A stretch of DNA of 64,000 bases, taken from assembly GCA_904420095.1 (NCBI GenBank), contig CAJFUB010000049.1, positions 36,917-100,916 of the forward strand, given 5' to 3'. Below the pieces are notes generated by a model that was not told the DNA's origin, ran no database searches, and worked only from the letters and a program-made list of their open reading frames with translations. Below, one piece after another: positions 17,012 to 24,991 of the stretch. Position numbers and translations under genes: made by a program. The stretch is from an uncultured Clostridia bacterium (lineage in GTDB: Bacteria; Bacillota; Clostridia; UBA1212; UBA1255). The number at the start of each line of letters is the position of its first letter. The stretch's first letter is position 1.

Positions 17012-17227
17012 AATGGAACCTCCATTAATAGTTTATATCGGTACTGTAATGAAATCATATCACATACTGCACGATAACTGAAGCGACTTAAAAATGAGTG
17101 ATCTAAACGGTTCGTTGAGTTTTTTATATCATAAATCAGTCTACATAAAACGACGAAAAAAGTGCTCCAACCAACACCAGTTAAGAGAAGTGGCGGACTT
17201 TGTCCGATTCTTTCATTAACGAGCATA
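17012..17227. other. AT-rich intergenic region upstream of the XRE-TPR gene
   Basis: It should hold the regulator's promoter; a TATGAT -10-like box is visible near 17057-17062 on the minus strand, but no convincing -35. Short frames here have no ribosome-binding site and do not look like a secreted signal peptide. I see no other feature. Confidence 0.35.
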
Positions 17228-17245
17228 GGGGCTGTAAAAAACAGC
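17228..17245. repeat. Right copy of the 18-bp direct repeat
   Basis: GGGGCTGTAAAAAACAGC, identical to 15782-15799. Together the two copies bracket the AT-richer XRE-TPR gene. Confidence 0.6.
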
Positions 17246-17252
17246 TCAAAAA

Positions 17253-17288
17253 GAGCAAGCTCTTATTTTTGAGCTTGCTCCTCTTTTT
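17253..17288 (-). terminator. Bidirectional intrinsic terminator after the dockerin gene
   Basis: GAGCAAGCTC (17253-17262) pairs with GAGCTTGCTC (17271-17280). On the minus strand the stem is followed by TTTTTGAG, and on the plus strand by CTCTTTTTTT. It closes the dockerin gene that ends at 17313. Confidence 0.8.
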
Positions 17289-17312
17289 TTCCAGACTTTT
17301 TTATACAATCCT

Positions 17313-18929
17313 TCAAGGATTCCCGTCGAATGATTCCGTGGTCTGCGGACCGAGAACTACATCCCAATTCGCCAGATACTGCAATAGCAGCGTCGCATCT
17401 CTTCCGTCGATCTCGCCGTCGCCGTTGACGTCTGCATACGTCTCATTGATGGTAACATCCCACTCTGCCAGATATTGCAGCAGCAGCGTAACATCCGCGC
17501 CGTTGATCCTGTCGTTGCCGTCGACGTTTCCATACGTCGGTTCCGATCCATCGGAAAGCTTTGTGAAACGGATATTATCGATATACAGCGTTTCAGCGCG
17601 CACACCGAGCTTCAGCGTGGACTGCGTGGAAATCAAAGCGTTCTCAACGGTAACCAGAACGGTTCCCTCCGCGTCGAGAATCTGCGCGTCGCTGTAATAT
17701 TTTTCGGAATACATTGCGCTTTCCGTCATTTCCGGATTTGCATATTTCACCTGGGCAAACAGACTGCCGTCGGCATAAAACTGAATCGTCCCCGCATCGT
17801 CGTCGACGATCTTATAGGTATGGAATTCATTGGTCGCCTCTACCGCATCGGCAAAGAAATAACCTTTGACCTGAAGCTTGTTTAAAGTGCTGTCAAAATA
17901 TTTTACAAAGATTTCGATCCCCTGCTTGCCATCCTTCGTCCGGAACGAGAAGCCGATTCCCGTCGTGCCCGTCGTGCTGTCCGCTCCGTCGCTTCTGGCG
18001 CCGTCGTTCTCAAAGAACGGCGTTGTCCCCTCGTCGCCCGGTCTTACGTAAAATCCGCAGAAATTCGAGCCGCCGGTTCCTTTGAGATCCAAGGAGATTT
18101 CACTTCCGCCTTTCCATCTGTCGTCAAATTCCGCCTGCGAAAATTGGGAAAGCATCGCGCTGTGGTCGTCCGCCACGACTACAGAGGATGTAGGGTTTCC
18201 GGCCAGAGGCGTCCAATTGACGCGGAAAGGATTTCCTTCCGCATAGGAAACACCGTACAGATCATAGCCCGCTTCCAGATCGTTGAAGTCAAACGTATAT
18301 TCCGGAACCGCATCGAGCGCCTCAGGAATCACTTCCGTTCGTTCCGGAGGCGGCATATCATCCAGAGTGTTCGCGGCGCAATACGCGGCATCGTAAGCGC
18401 TTGCCTCCGCCTCGCTCTTGAAGAAGCCAACGTATGCAATACGCGTTTCCGCGTCGGTGGTGTTTCCTACAAGCAGGCGTATATTCGTTATATTATCCGT
18501 TCCCACACCCGCAAAGCAGTCTGCCACAGAATAAATTTTCAGGTGCCAGGCATTGTCTGCCGTCATATTGGGCGCAGTAAACGATCCTGGTTGTCCCCAC
18601 GCCAATCCGCCGTCGGTTGCGACGTAATGATTGTTTCCGACAAACGAGGTATTGGATGCGCCGGCATATTTCACCGCCATATATCCGTACTCGCTGGGAA
18701 CGCTGATCCCTGCAAGCGAAATCCACGGATCGCTCCCTTCCGTGATCACGCCGATATATTCTCCGCCGGCGGATGTCGTGATTTCGACGTTGTTCCCCGT
18801 TACGGAGGTCTCCGACATCACATAAACGTACGTGTCGTCATACGCTTCCTCGGCCGAAAGCGCAAAGCTGCCCGTGAGCAGGCTTGCGGCGACCGATAAA
18901 GCCAAAACAAGACTTAAAACTTTTTTCAT
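17313..18929 (-). CDS. Secreted dockerin-containing protein
   Basis: 538 aa. A Sec signal peptide spans about residues 1-26 (MKKVLSLVLALSVAASLLTG then SFALSAEEA). Two beta-rich regions follow, about 28-190 and 220-460; the second (FDFNDLEAG... through YIDNIRFTKL) resembles a LamG/CBM-type jelly roll. The C-terminus (about 468-530) is a type I dockerin with two Ca2+ loops, VDGNDRINGADVTLLLQYLA and VNGDGEIDGRDATLLLQYLA, each with the helix that contacts cohesin. Dockerins anchor proteins to cohesin scaffolds; no cohesin is in this window. No catalytic domain was recognised. GGAGG precedes the ATG, and the gene has its own promoter and terminator. Confidence 0.88.
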   Translation of the reverse strand: MKKVLSLVLALSVAASLLTGSFALSAEEAYDDTYVYVMSETSVTGNNVEITTSAGGEYIGVITEGSDPWISLAGISVPSEYGYMAVKYAGASNTSFVGNNHYVATDGGLAWGQPGSFTAPNMTADNAWHLKIYSVADCFAGVGTDNITNIRLLVGNTTDAETRIAYVGFFKSEAEASAYDAAYCAANTLDDMPPPERTEVIPEALDAVPEYTFDFNDLEAGYDLYGVSYAEGNPFRVNWTPLAGNPTSSVVVADDHSAMLSQFSQAEFDDRWKGGSEISLDLKGTGGSNFCGFYVRPGDEGTTPFFENDGARSDGADSTTGTTGIGFSFRTKDGKQGIEIFVKYFDSTLNKLQVKGYFFADAVEATNEFHTYKIVDDDAGTIQFYADGSLFAQVKYANPEMTESAMYSEKYYSDAQILDAEGTVLVTVENALISTQSTLKLGVRAETLYIDNIRFTKLSDGSEPTYGNVDGNDRINGADVTLLLQYLAEWDVTINETYADVNGDGEIDGRDATLLLQYLANWDVVLGPQTTESFDGNP

Positions 18930-18983
18930 GATTCTCCTCCAAAAACATATTTAGGAATGCGGAATTCCTATCTCAATGTTTTT

Positions 18984-19012
18984 ATTATAATAGTTCATAT
19001 TCTTAATTGCAA
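18984..19012 (-). promoter_or_regulatory. Promoter of the dockerin gene
   Basis: Minus-strand TTGCAA (19007-19012), 17-bp spacer, TATAAT (18984-18989). A short hairpin AGGAAT/ATTCCT lies in the leader between this promoter and the ribosome-binding site. Confidence 0.65.
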
Positions 19013-19100
19013 TATTTTTTTCATATATTACAAATAAAATCTATCAATCTGTCTAACAGTACCGTTCTTTGAAAATTTCAATGTTTTTTTATTTTTCCTA

Positions 19101-19129
19101 TTGTCAACCAGGTTTTTCCGTGGTATAAT
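19101..19129 (+). promoter_or_regulatory. Consensus promoter of tRNA-Gln
   Basis: TTGTCA (19101-19106), 17-bp spacer, perfect TATAAT (19124-19129), about 40 bp before the mature tRNA 5' end. Confidence 0.8.
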
Positions 19130-19170
19130 AGCCAGCGTTGTATCGTTAATGATGCAGCATATTAATGCAG

Positions 19171-19244
19171 TGCGGAATTGTGTAATGGTAGCACGAATGA
19201 CTCTGACTCATTTTGTCTGGGTTCGAATCCTAGTTCCGCAGCCA
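19171..19244 (+). tRNA. tRNA-Gln (anticodon CTG)
   Basis: A 74-nt cloverleaf. The acceptor TGCGGAA pairs with TTCCGCA, followed by discriminator G and an encoded CCA. The D-arm is GTGT/GCAC, the anticodon stem AATGA/TCATT encloses the loop CTCTGAC with anticodon CTG, and the T-arm is CTGGG-TTCGAAT-CCTAG. It reads CAG glutamine codons. It has its own promoter and terminator, so it is a single-gene unit. Confidence 0.95.
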
Positions 19245-19249
19245 GTGAT

Positions 19250-19277
19250 CCCCCGAAGCTTCGGGGGATTTTATTTT
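19250..19277 (+). terminator. Intrinsic terminator of tRNA-Gln
   Basis: CCCCCGAAG (19250-19258) with CTTCGGGGG (19259-19267) forms a strong stem, followed by ATTTTATTTTTATTT. Confidence 0.9.
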
Positions 19278-19294
19278 TATTTCAAGATTTTCTA

Positions 19295-19322
19295 TTGAAT
19301 ATTTAAGAATAAGTGGTATAAT
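19295..19322 (+). promoter_or_regulatory. Promoter of the RNase J gene
   Basis: TTGAAT (19295-19300), 16-bp spacer, TATAAT (19317-19322), with a leader of roughly 100 nt before the ATG at 19429. Confidence 0.65.
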
Positions 19323-19428
19323 AAAAAGACTGGTTTTTATTGTTCGGATACGTCATACGAAGAACAGCTGTTATTCTATTTTTTGCAAAATAGTATACAT
19401 AAATATTTATGTTGGAGGAATATCTGAT

Positions 19429-21153
19429 ATGGCACAATTATCAAAAAATAAAAAAAGACTCAGAATCATACCCTTAGGCGGAATTTGCGAAATTGGCAAA
19501 AACCTGACGGTTTTTGAGACGGATAACGACATGATTCTTGTCGACTGCGGCGTAGCATTCCCGGAGGACGACATGCCCGGCATCGACGCCATCATACCGG
19601 ATTTTACCTATATTATGCAAAACAAAGACAAGCTTCGTGCGATTGTACTGACGCACGGGCACGAGGATCATATCGGCGCTCTTCCATATTTTCTGAAAGA
19701 ACTCAACGTCCCGATTTACGGTACAAAGCTGACGCTGGCGCTTGTCGAGAAAAAGCTGGAGGATTTTAATCTCGCGGCTTCTGCGGATCTGCAGGTGGTA
19801 AAGCACAGCGAGATGATCATGAAAGGAGATTTTTGCATTGAATTTATCCGCACGAATCACAGTATTGCCGACGCATGCGCGCTGGCGATCATCACGCCGT
19901 GCGGCATCGTGATTCATACGGGAGATTTCAAGGTCGACTATACTCCGATCGACGGCGCTCCCATCGATTTGATGCGTTTCGCGGAGCTGGGAGAGAAAGG
20001 CGTTTTGCTTTTAATGGCCGACAGTACGAACGCCGAGCGCAGAGGGTTCACAATGTCGGAGAGAACCGTCGGCGCGACATTTGACGATATTTTCTCCAGG
20101 ACGAAGGGACGTCTGATCGTTGCAACCTTTTCCTCCAACATTCACAGAGTCCAGCAGATCATCGATACCGCCGTAAAGTTCAATCGGAAATGCGTAATCT
20201 GCGGCAGAAGCATGGTAAACGTCATCGATGTGGCGCTTCAGACCGGATATATGAAGCATACGGAAAATACGTTGATCGATATGGAAGAAATCGACAAATA
20301 TCCGCCGGAACAGCTTGTCGTTATTACGACGGGCAGTCAGGGAGAACCAATGTCGGCGCTGACGCGCATGGCGGTAGCCACGCACCGGCAAATCGACATC
20401 GTGCCGGGAGACACCGTAATCATTTCCGCAAGCCCGATTCCCGGCAACGAAAAGCCGATCAACAAGATGATCGACGAACTGTTCAAGCGCGGCGCAAACG
20501 TCATTTACAAATCAATTGCAGAGGTTCACGTTTCCGGACATGCCTGCGAGGAAGAGCTCAAATTAATGCAGGCAATTGTTAAGCCGAAATATTTTATGCC
20601 GGTACACGGCGAATTCCGTCATCTGACACGCCATAAAAATATCGCCGTCCGAATGGGAATGCCGGAGGAAAACGTGTTTATTATGGATAACGGCAAGGTT
20701 CTGGAATTCAACGGCGATGAAATCAAGACGGATGAGACTGTTATTTCCGGGAACGTCCTGATCGACGGCCTCAGCGTGGGAGACGTCGGCAACATCGTGC
20801 TCAGAGACCGCCGCCACCTGGCGGAGGACGGTCTGATCGTCGCCGTAATGTCTATCAATTCCGCCACAGGAGAAGTGCTTGCCGGTCCAGACATCATATC
20901 CAGAGGCTTTGTTTATATGCGCGAGTCGGAAGAAATGATTACACACATCAAAGAGGTAGCGATCGACGCGCTCAACCGCACGGATTCCCTTTCCGCTCCC
21001 AGAAGGCACGACTGGGCGCTGAAGAAAACGAGTATTCGCGACGCAATTCACAATTACGTATACGAGCAAACAAAACGGAACCCCATGATTCTTCCGATCA
21101 TTATGGAAATCGATCCGAGCAATCTTCCGAAGAATTCCGATCCGGAATCGTGA
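19429..21153 (+). CDS. rnj: Ribonuclease J
   Basis: 574 aa, close to the usual RNase J length. It is a metallo-beta-lactamase/beta-CASP nuclease with endo- and 5'-3' exonuclease activity in mRNA decay and rRNA maturation. Motifs: HGHEDH (76-81) for two zinc ions, a downstream HTGDFKVDYTP segment, the beta-CASP serine/threonine patch ADSTNAERRG, and late motifs including VSGHA and MPVHGEFRH. The C-terminal domain runs from about 460. Firmicutes often have two paralogues (J1 and J2); only one is here, so I leave the letter off. TTGGAGGAA precedes the ATG; a promoter and strong terminator frame it as a single gene. Confidence 0.95.
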   Translation: MAQLSKNKKRLRIIPLGGICEIGKNLTVFETDNDMILVDCGVAFPEDDMPGIDAIIPDFTYIMQNKDKLRAIVLTHGHEDHIGALPYFLKELNVPIYGTKLTLALVEKKLEDFNLAASADLQVVKHSEMIMKGDFCIEFIRTNHSIADACALAIITPCGIVIHTGDFKVDYTPIDGAPIDLMRFAELGEKGVLLLMADSTNAERRGFTMSERTVGATFDDIFSRTKGRLIVATFSSNIHRVQQIIDTAVKFNRKCVICGRSMVNVIDVALQTGYMKHTENTLIDMEEIDKYPPEQLVVITTGSQGEPMSALTRMAVATHRQIDIVPGDTVIISASPIPGNEKPINKMIDELFKRGANVIYKSIAEVHVSGHACEEELKLMQAIVKPKYFMPVHGEFRHLTRHKNIAVRMGMPEENVFIMDNGKVLEFNGDEIKTDETVISGNVLIDGLSVGDVGNIVLRDRRHLAEDGLIVAVMSINSATGEVLAGPDIISRGFVYMRESEEMITHIKEVAIDALNRTDSLSAPRRHDWALKKTSIRDAIHNYVYEQTKRNPMILPIIMEIDPSNLPKNSDPES

Positions 21154-21195
21154 CGGCAGCAAACGGAAATTTTTCGCCCGCAGCCGGGGATAGCA

Positions 21196-21236
21196 AAAGA
21201 GGGAAAGCGTTCATGAACGCTTTCCCTCTTTATTTG
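21196..21236. terminator. Bidirectional terminator between RNase J and the metallophosphoesterase gene
   Basis: A perfect 36-nt palindrome (21196-21231), AAAGAGGGAAAGCGTTCA and its complement, provides A/T-rich tails on both strands between convergent genes. Confidence 0.85.
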
Positions 21237-21273
21237 TCCTTATCAAGCGGAGCTCCAATGCCCCTAAGCAGGC

Positions 21274-22290
21274 TTATTTTCTCTTAAGCGTAATAACGGA
21301 AACGGAGGGCGGGTTGCAGAAGCGGAAGCCCGGAAACCCGGATGCGCCAAGCCCCGTTGAAATATAATTATATCTCCCCTGCCCGTCCGAATGAAGCCCG
21401 GCAGAATCCTCCTCCTGCGGAAAGAGTCCTTTTCCTTTAATATAAACGGCTCCCAGCAGCGGAAGCCGAACCTGGCCGCCGTGCGTATGACCGGAAATCG
21501 ACAGATCATAATCCACCTCTGTCAGACGCTGAGCATTTACTTCTTTCAGCCTTGCATTCACGTCATAATCAATTGGCTTATGCGTCACACAGATGCTGAA
21601 ATGCTTATCCACATCAAAATTGAGCGCATCAAACTGTTCTTCCTTATAATCGATTCCCGTAAAATAAATTGCTTCCCCGTTTTTTTCGATCATTTGAATC
21701 GGATACACGAACTTTGCGCCCAAGTCTTCCAGCTGTTCCATCAGCTTTGTCTTCTCCCTCGGTTCGATGCACATATTCCAATTTTCGCCAAGCTGATCGA
21801 CATTTTCCGGAACATAGTCCGCCTCTCCCAAAATATACAGGATCGGTACGTCCCTTTTTTCGATATCCGTAAGCAGATCAACGATGTCCCAATAATCTCC
21901 GGAGTCCGCATCCGTCATATAGTCCCCCGTCAGGAGAATCATATCGTATTCCAGGCTGTCGATCAGACTGACGAGGTTTTTATTCTCCGTACCGAATTTT
22001 CTTCCATGCAGATCGCTGATCTGAAGAATACGGTATCCGTCAAACGAGGCGGGAATCTGAGCATGCGTCACCGTTACATAGTCCACTATAATGCGGCCGT
22101 TATCATACAGCGTATATACGATCAGAGCCAGGAGCAGCACAAAGGAGACCGGTATCATCAGCCATTTATAGCTTTTCTTTTTATCCGGCACCATTTTAAA
22201 GCGATTTTTTTCTTCTTTTTTCACGCGGCGTTTCGCCCTATGTTCCCGATATCTTTCGGCAAGCGATCTGCCGCTCTTCTTTGCAAACAT
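21274..22290 (-). CDS. Membrane-anchored metallophosphoesterase (YkuE-like)
   Basis: 338 aa. A basic N-terminus is followed by one transmembrane helix (about 43-62) and an exported calcineurin-like phosphoesterase domain. Metal motifs are SDLHG (Asp93, His95), TGDYMTD (Asp123), THKP, and GHTHGGQ near the end. The usual GNH(D/E) motif is replaced by LGEADY (154-159), so both the metal-bridging Asn and the catalytic His are missing. YkuE-type proteins act at the cell surface; the substrate is not known. It follows coaX by 42 bp and converges on RNase J. Confidence 0.87.
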   Translation of the reverse strand: MFAKKSGRSLAERYREHRAKRRVKKEEKNRFKMVPDKKKSYKWLMIPVSFVLLLALIVYTLYDNGRIIVDYVTVTHAQIPASFDGYRILQISDLHGRKFGTENKNLVSLIDSLEYDMILLTGDYMTDADSGDYWDIVDLLTDIEKRDVPILYILGEADYVPENVDQLGENWNMCIEPREKTKLMEQLEDLGAKFVYPIQMIEKNGEAIYFTGIDYKEEQFDALNFDVDKHFSICVTHKPIDYDVNARLKEVNAQRLTEVDYDLSISGHTHGGQVRLPLLGAVYIKGKGLFPQEEDSAGLHSDGQGRYNYISTGLGASGFPGFRFCNPPSVSVITLKRK

Positions 22291-22332
22291 GCGCCGTTCC
22301 CCGTTTTGCTCAAATCCAAATCAATATTACAT

Positions 22333-23100
22333 TCATGATATATTCTTTTGATATAAAATATATAAGCCCTCCAGAAGAAGATTCGGGTTATATACAATCT
22401 GATGCTTAGTGTACTGTGATATCACCTCTGCCAAGCCTCCCGTGGCTACGACAAAGCATTCCGTTCCCAGCTCTTCGTTAAATCGGTCGATCATACCGTC
22501 CAGCATACTCGCATTGCCGAAAACAACGCCCGACTTCATGCAGTCGATCGTATTGGAGCCGACTGCGCGCTTCGGCGCTTCAATGCTGACCTGCTGAAGC
22601 TGCGCAGCCTTTGCGGTCAAAGCATTCAGAGAGGTTTTGACACCCGGTAAAATCGCTCCGCCGAGAATCGTATTTTTCTCTGAAATTACAGTAAGTGTCG
22701 TCGCGGTTCCCATGTCCGCAACGATAATTGGCTTGGGATACAGCGCTGCCGCCGCAACGCTATCCACAAGCAGATCGCTGCCGAGCTGCGCCGGATTGTC
22801 AATCCCGATATTGATTCCCGTTTTCATGCCGGGGCCTACGATCAGAGGCTTCCTGTCCGTCAGCAGGCGCACCGCGGTAGCAAGCGGCTCCGTAATCAGC
22901 GGCACGACAGAAGATATGATGGCTCCATCGATGGAATGAATGTCAATATCATGTATGGAAAAAACGGACTGGAGCAGGACGGCGGTCTCGTCCGCCGTCC
23001 TATTCTGGTCCGAAGCAAGTCTGGAAATGAATCGCAGCCGGTCTCTATCATATACGCCTACGACAATATTTGTATTTCCTACGTCAACCGTTAATACCAT
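22333..23100 (-). CDS. coaX: Type III pantothenate kinase
   Basis: 255 aa. It phosphorylates pantothenate with ATP, the first step of coenzyme A synthesis. The ASKHA fold shows the phosphate-1 loop DVGNTNIVVG (6-15), the pantothenate-binding segment PAQLGSDLLVD, phosphate-2 ADMGTATTLTVI and GGAILPGVKTS. The length is standard. The S-component gene upstream (26-bp gap) probably imports its substrate. The gene starts with ATG at 23100. Confidence 0.95.
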   Translation of the reverse strand: MVLTVDVGNTNIVVGVYDRDRLRFISRLASDQNRTADETAVLLQSVFSIHDIDIHSIDGAIISSVVPLITEPLATAVRLLTDRKPLIVGPGMKTGINIGIDNPAQLGSDLLVDSVAAAALYPKPIIVADMGTATTLTVISEKNTILGGAILPGVKTSLNALTAKAAQLQQVSIEAPKRAVGSNTIDCMKSGVVFGNASMLDGMIDRFNEELGTECFVVATGGLAEVISQYTKHQIVYNPNLLLEGLYILYQKNIS

Positions 23101-23126
23101 GTCTATCCTCCAGGAAAGGTGCGTTC

Positions 23127-23702
23127 TTATCGTTTTCCGGAGCGCGCCATTTTCAGGACGCTCACAACCGCCGGTGCAAAAACAATATTGACCGCCAGTT
23201 CGATCAGAAAATTAATGCCGATCATTACAACAAACGTATAATAAAATATATTCGTGCCTCCGGCCAATTCCGAAAGCGTGTCTTTAAAAATCAGCAGCAG
23301 CGCCGCGCAGAAAATGCCCGTATTTACAAGCGGACACGCAATCGCAGAAACATATGCGCCGAGATAGTGATTTTTCTTGGATAGAGATTTGTAAAGGACG
23401 CCGGAAACGAAACCCGCCGCAATCCCCTTCAGCATGCAGACGATCGCCGTCGCTACCGGGTTCGCGATCCAAAGGACGTTGCCGACCGTAATACAATCAA
23501 TAATCACTACGATTCCAAACACTCCGCCGAGAAACGCACCGCCCGCAGGGCCGTAAAGAGCGGCTCCTACGATAATCGGAACAAGCACGAGTGAAATCGA
23601 AAAATTTCCGATTCTGATGTAATTCCCTATGATCTGCAGCACTACAACAATTGCTGCGAATAGGGCCATGCCCACCATGGTCTGTACTTTTCTTTTATTC
23701 AT
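23127..23702 (-). CDS. panT: ECF transporter S-component, probably for pantothenate
   Basis: 191 aa from the ATG at 23702, 9 nt after AGGAGG; a TTG three codons earlier abuts the site and is less likely. About six transmembrane helices with the ECF S-component pattern and short charged ends. S-components capture a vitamin and dock on a shared EcfAAT energising module, which is not in this window. Co-transcription with coaX supports pantothenate as substrate, but this is inference from context; other vitamins cannot be excluded. Confidence 0.85.
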   Translation of the reverse strand: MNKRKVQTMVGMALFAAIVVVLQIIGNYIRIGNFSISLVLVPIIVGAALYGPAGGAFLGGVFGIVVIIDCITVGNVLWIANPVATAIVCMLKGIAAGFVSGVLYKSLSKKNHYLGAYVSAIACPLVNTGIFCAALLLIFKDTLSELAGGTNIFYYTFVVMIGINFLIELAVNIVFAPAVVSVLKMARSGKR

Positions 23703-23896
23703 TTGATACAACCTCCTGCTGCTGTTCTGTATCAGATACAGCGCAAATTACAGTATAAAAACTGCTTTCTTATATTACCACGCTTTCAGAATTGTTTCAA
23801 TCCCATTTTAGATGAAGCAGCACGCATAAGAAGCGCTCCTTACGTTAATATGCCCGCAAATCGGCAGGCCAATTCCCAAAGGCGCTTTATTCCGAT

Positions 23897-23925
23897 TTGC
23901 ATTAACGTCCGCTTGATAGTATAAT
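23897..23925 (+). promoter_or_regulatory. Promoter of the glycosyltransferase gene
   Basis: TTGCAT (23897-23902), 17-bp spacer, TATAAT (23920-23925), 55 bp before the ATG at 23981. The rest of 23712-23896 shows no gene. Confidence 0.65.
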
Positions 23926-23980
23926 ACTGCCCGTGATATAAAATTTTTATCATGAAACAGGATAAAGGACGGATTTTAGA

Positions 23981-24991
23981 ATGGGAAAGAAGCTGATTTC
24001 GGTCATCGTGCCATGCTATTGCGAGGAAGAAGCAATCCCGCATTACTGGGAGGAGACCGTCAAGGTCGCCGACAGCATGACGGAGGTCGATTTCGAATTT
24101 TTATTTATAGACGATGGCTCCAAGGATCATACGGTCAGTATATTGCGGCGTCTTGCAAAAAGCGATAAACGGGTCCGATACGTTTCCTTTTCCAGAAATT
24201 TCGGTAAAGAAGCCGCCATGTACGCAGGTTTAAAAAATGCAAAGGGAGACTATGTTGCGATAATGGATGTCGATCTGCAGGATCCGCCCTCGCTCCTTCC
24301 CGATATGCTCCATGCGATAGAGAAAGAAGGGTATGACTGCGCCGCTACGCGAAGAGTGACGCGAAAGGGCGAACCGCCGATCCGTTCCTTTTTTGCGCGA
24401 ATGTTTTACAGGGTGATGCGAAAAATCAGCAAAACGGAGGTCGTAGACGGGGCGCGCGATTACAGGCTGATGAAGCGCAAAATGGTGAACGCGATTCTAG
24501 ACGTTGGCGAATACAACCGTTTTTCGAAAGGAATTTTCGGCTGGGTGGGCTTTCGTACGAAATGGCTGGAGTACGAAAATATTGAACGCGCCCACGGAGA
24601 AACGAAATGGAGCTTTTGGAAGCTCCTCGCGTATTCGATCGACGGGATCGTAGCATTCTCCACTATGCCGCTTTTCGTTTCCTCCGTAATCGGAATTTTA
24701 TTTTGTGTAATTTCTTTTATCGCCATCATTGTGATAATCGTGCGTCAGCTGATCTGGGGCGGCTCCGCTTACGGCTGGCCCTCCATGGTTTGCATCATAC
24801 TGATGCTCAGCGGGATCCAGCTGTTCGCGATCGGAATTCTCGGACAATATCTGGCAAAAACATATCTCGAAGTAAAAAAAAGACCGATTTATATTGTAAA
24901 CGAAACGGAATCGGACAACCCGGAGGCGAGTCTGGAGAAATCCTGCGGAGGCTCAGCCGAAAACGACACCGGCGCGCCGGAGGAAGGATGA
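23981..24991 (+). CDS. Family 2 glycosyltransferase, polyprenyl-phosphate sugar transferase type
   Basis: 336 aa. The GT-A domain (about 5-225) begins ISVIVPCYCEEEAIPHYW, has the nucleotide segment FIDDGSKDHT and the metal-binding MDVDLQDP. Two transmembrane helices follow (about 228-255 and 268-292). This is the GtrB/DPM1-like layout, which transfers glucose or another sugar from UDP-sugar to undecaprenyl phosphate for wall or membrane modification. The hydrophilic tail (about 300-336) is encoded in DNA that also carries the 3' end of the convergent rluD-like gene (103-bp overlap). A spore-former may use it for teichoic acid or lipid glycosylation. Confidence 0.9.
   Translation: MGKKLISVIVPCYCEEEAIPHYWEETVKVADSMTEVDFEFLFIDDGSKDHTVSILRRLAKSDKRVRYVSFSRNFGKEAAMYAGLKNAKGDYVAIMDVDLQDPPSLLPDMLHAIEKEGYDCAATRRVTRKGEPPIRSFFARMFYRVMRKISKTEVVDGARDYRLMKRKMVNAILDVGEYNRFSKGIFGWVGFRTKWLEYENIERAHGETKWSFWKLLAYSIDGIVAFSTMPLFVSSVIGILFCVISFIAIIVIIVRQLIWGGSAYGWPSMVCIILMLSGIQLFAIGILGQYLAKTYLEVKKRPIYIVNETESDNPEASLEKSCGGSAENDTGAPEEG

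Noticed and set aside
17002..17226. 74-codon minus-strand frame upstream of the XRE-TPR gene, considered as a signal peptide
   Set aside because: Overlaps the regulator start, lacks a ribosome-binding site and a signal-peptide pattern.
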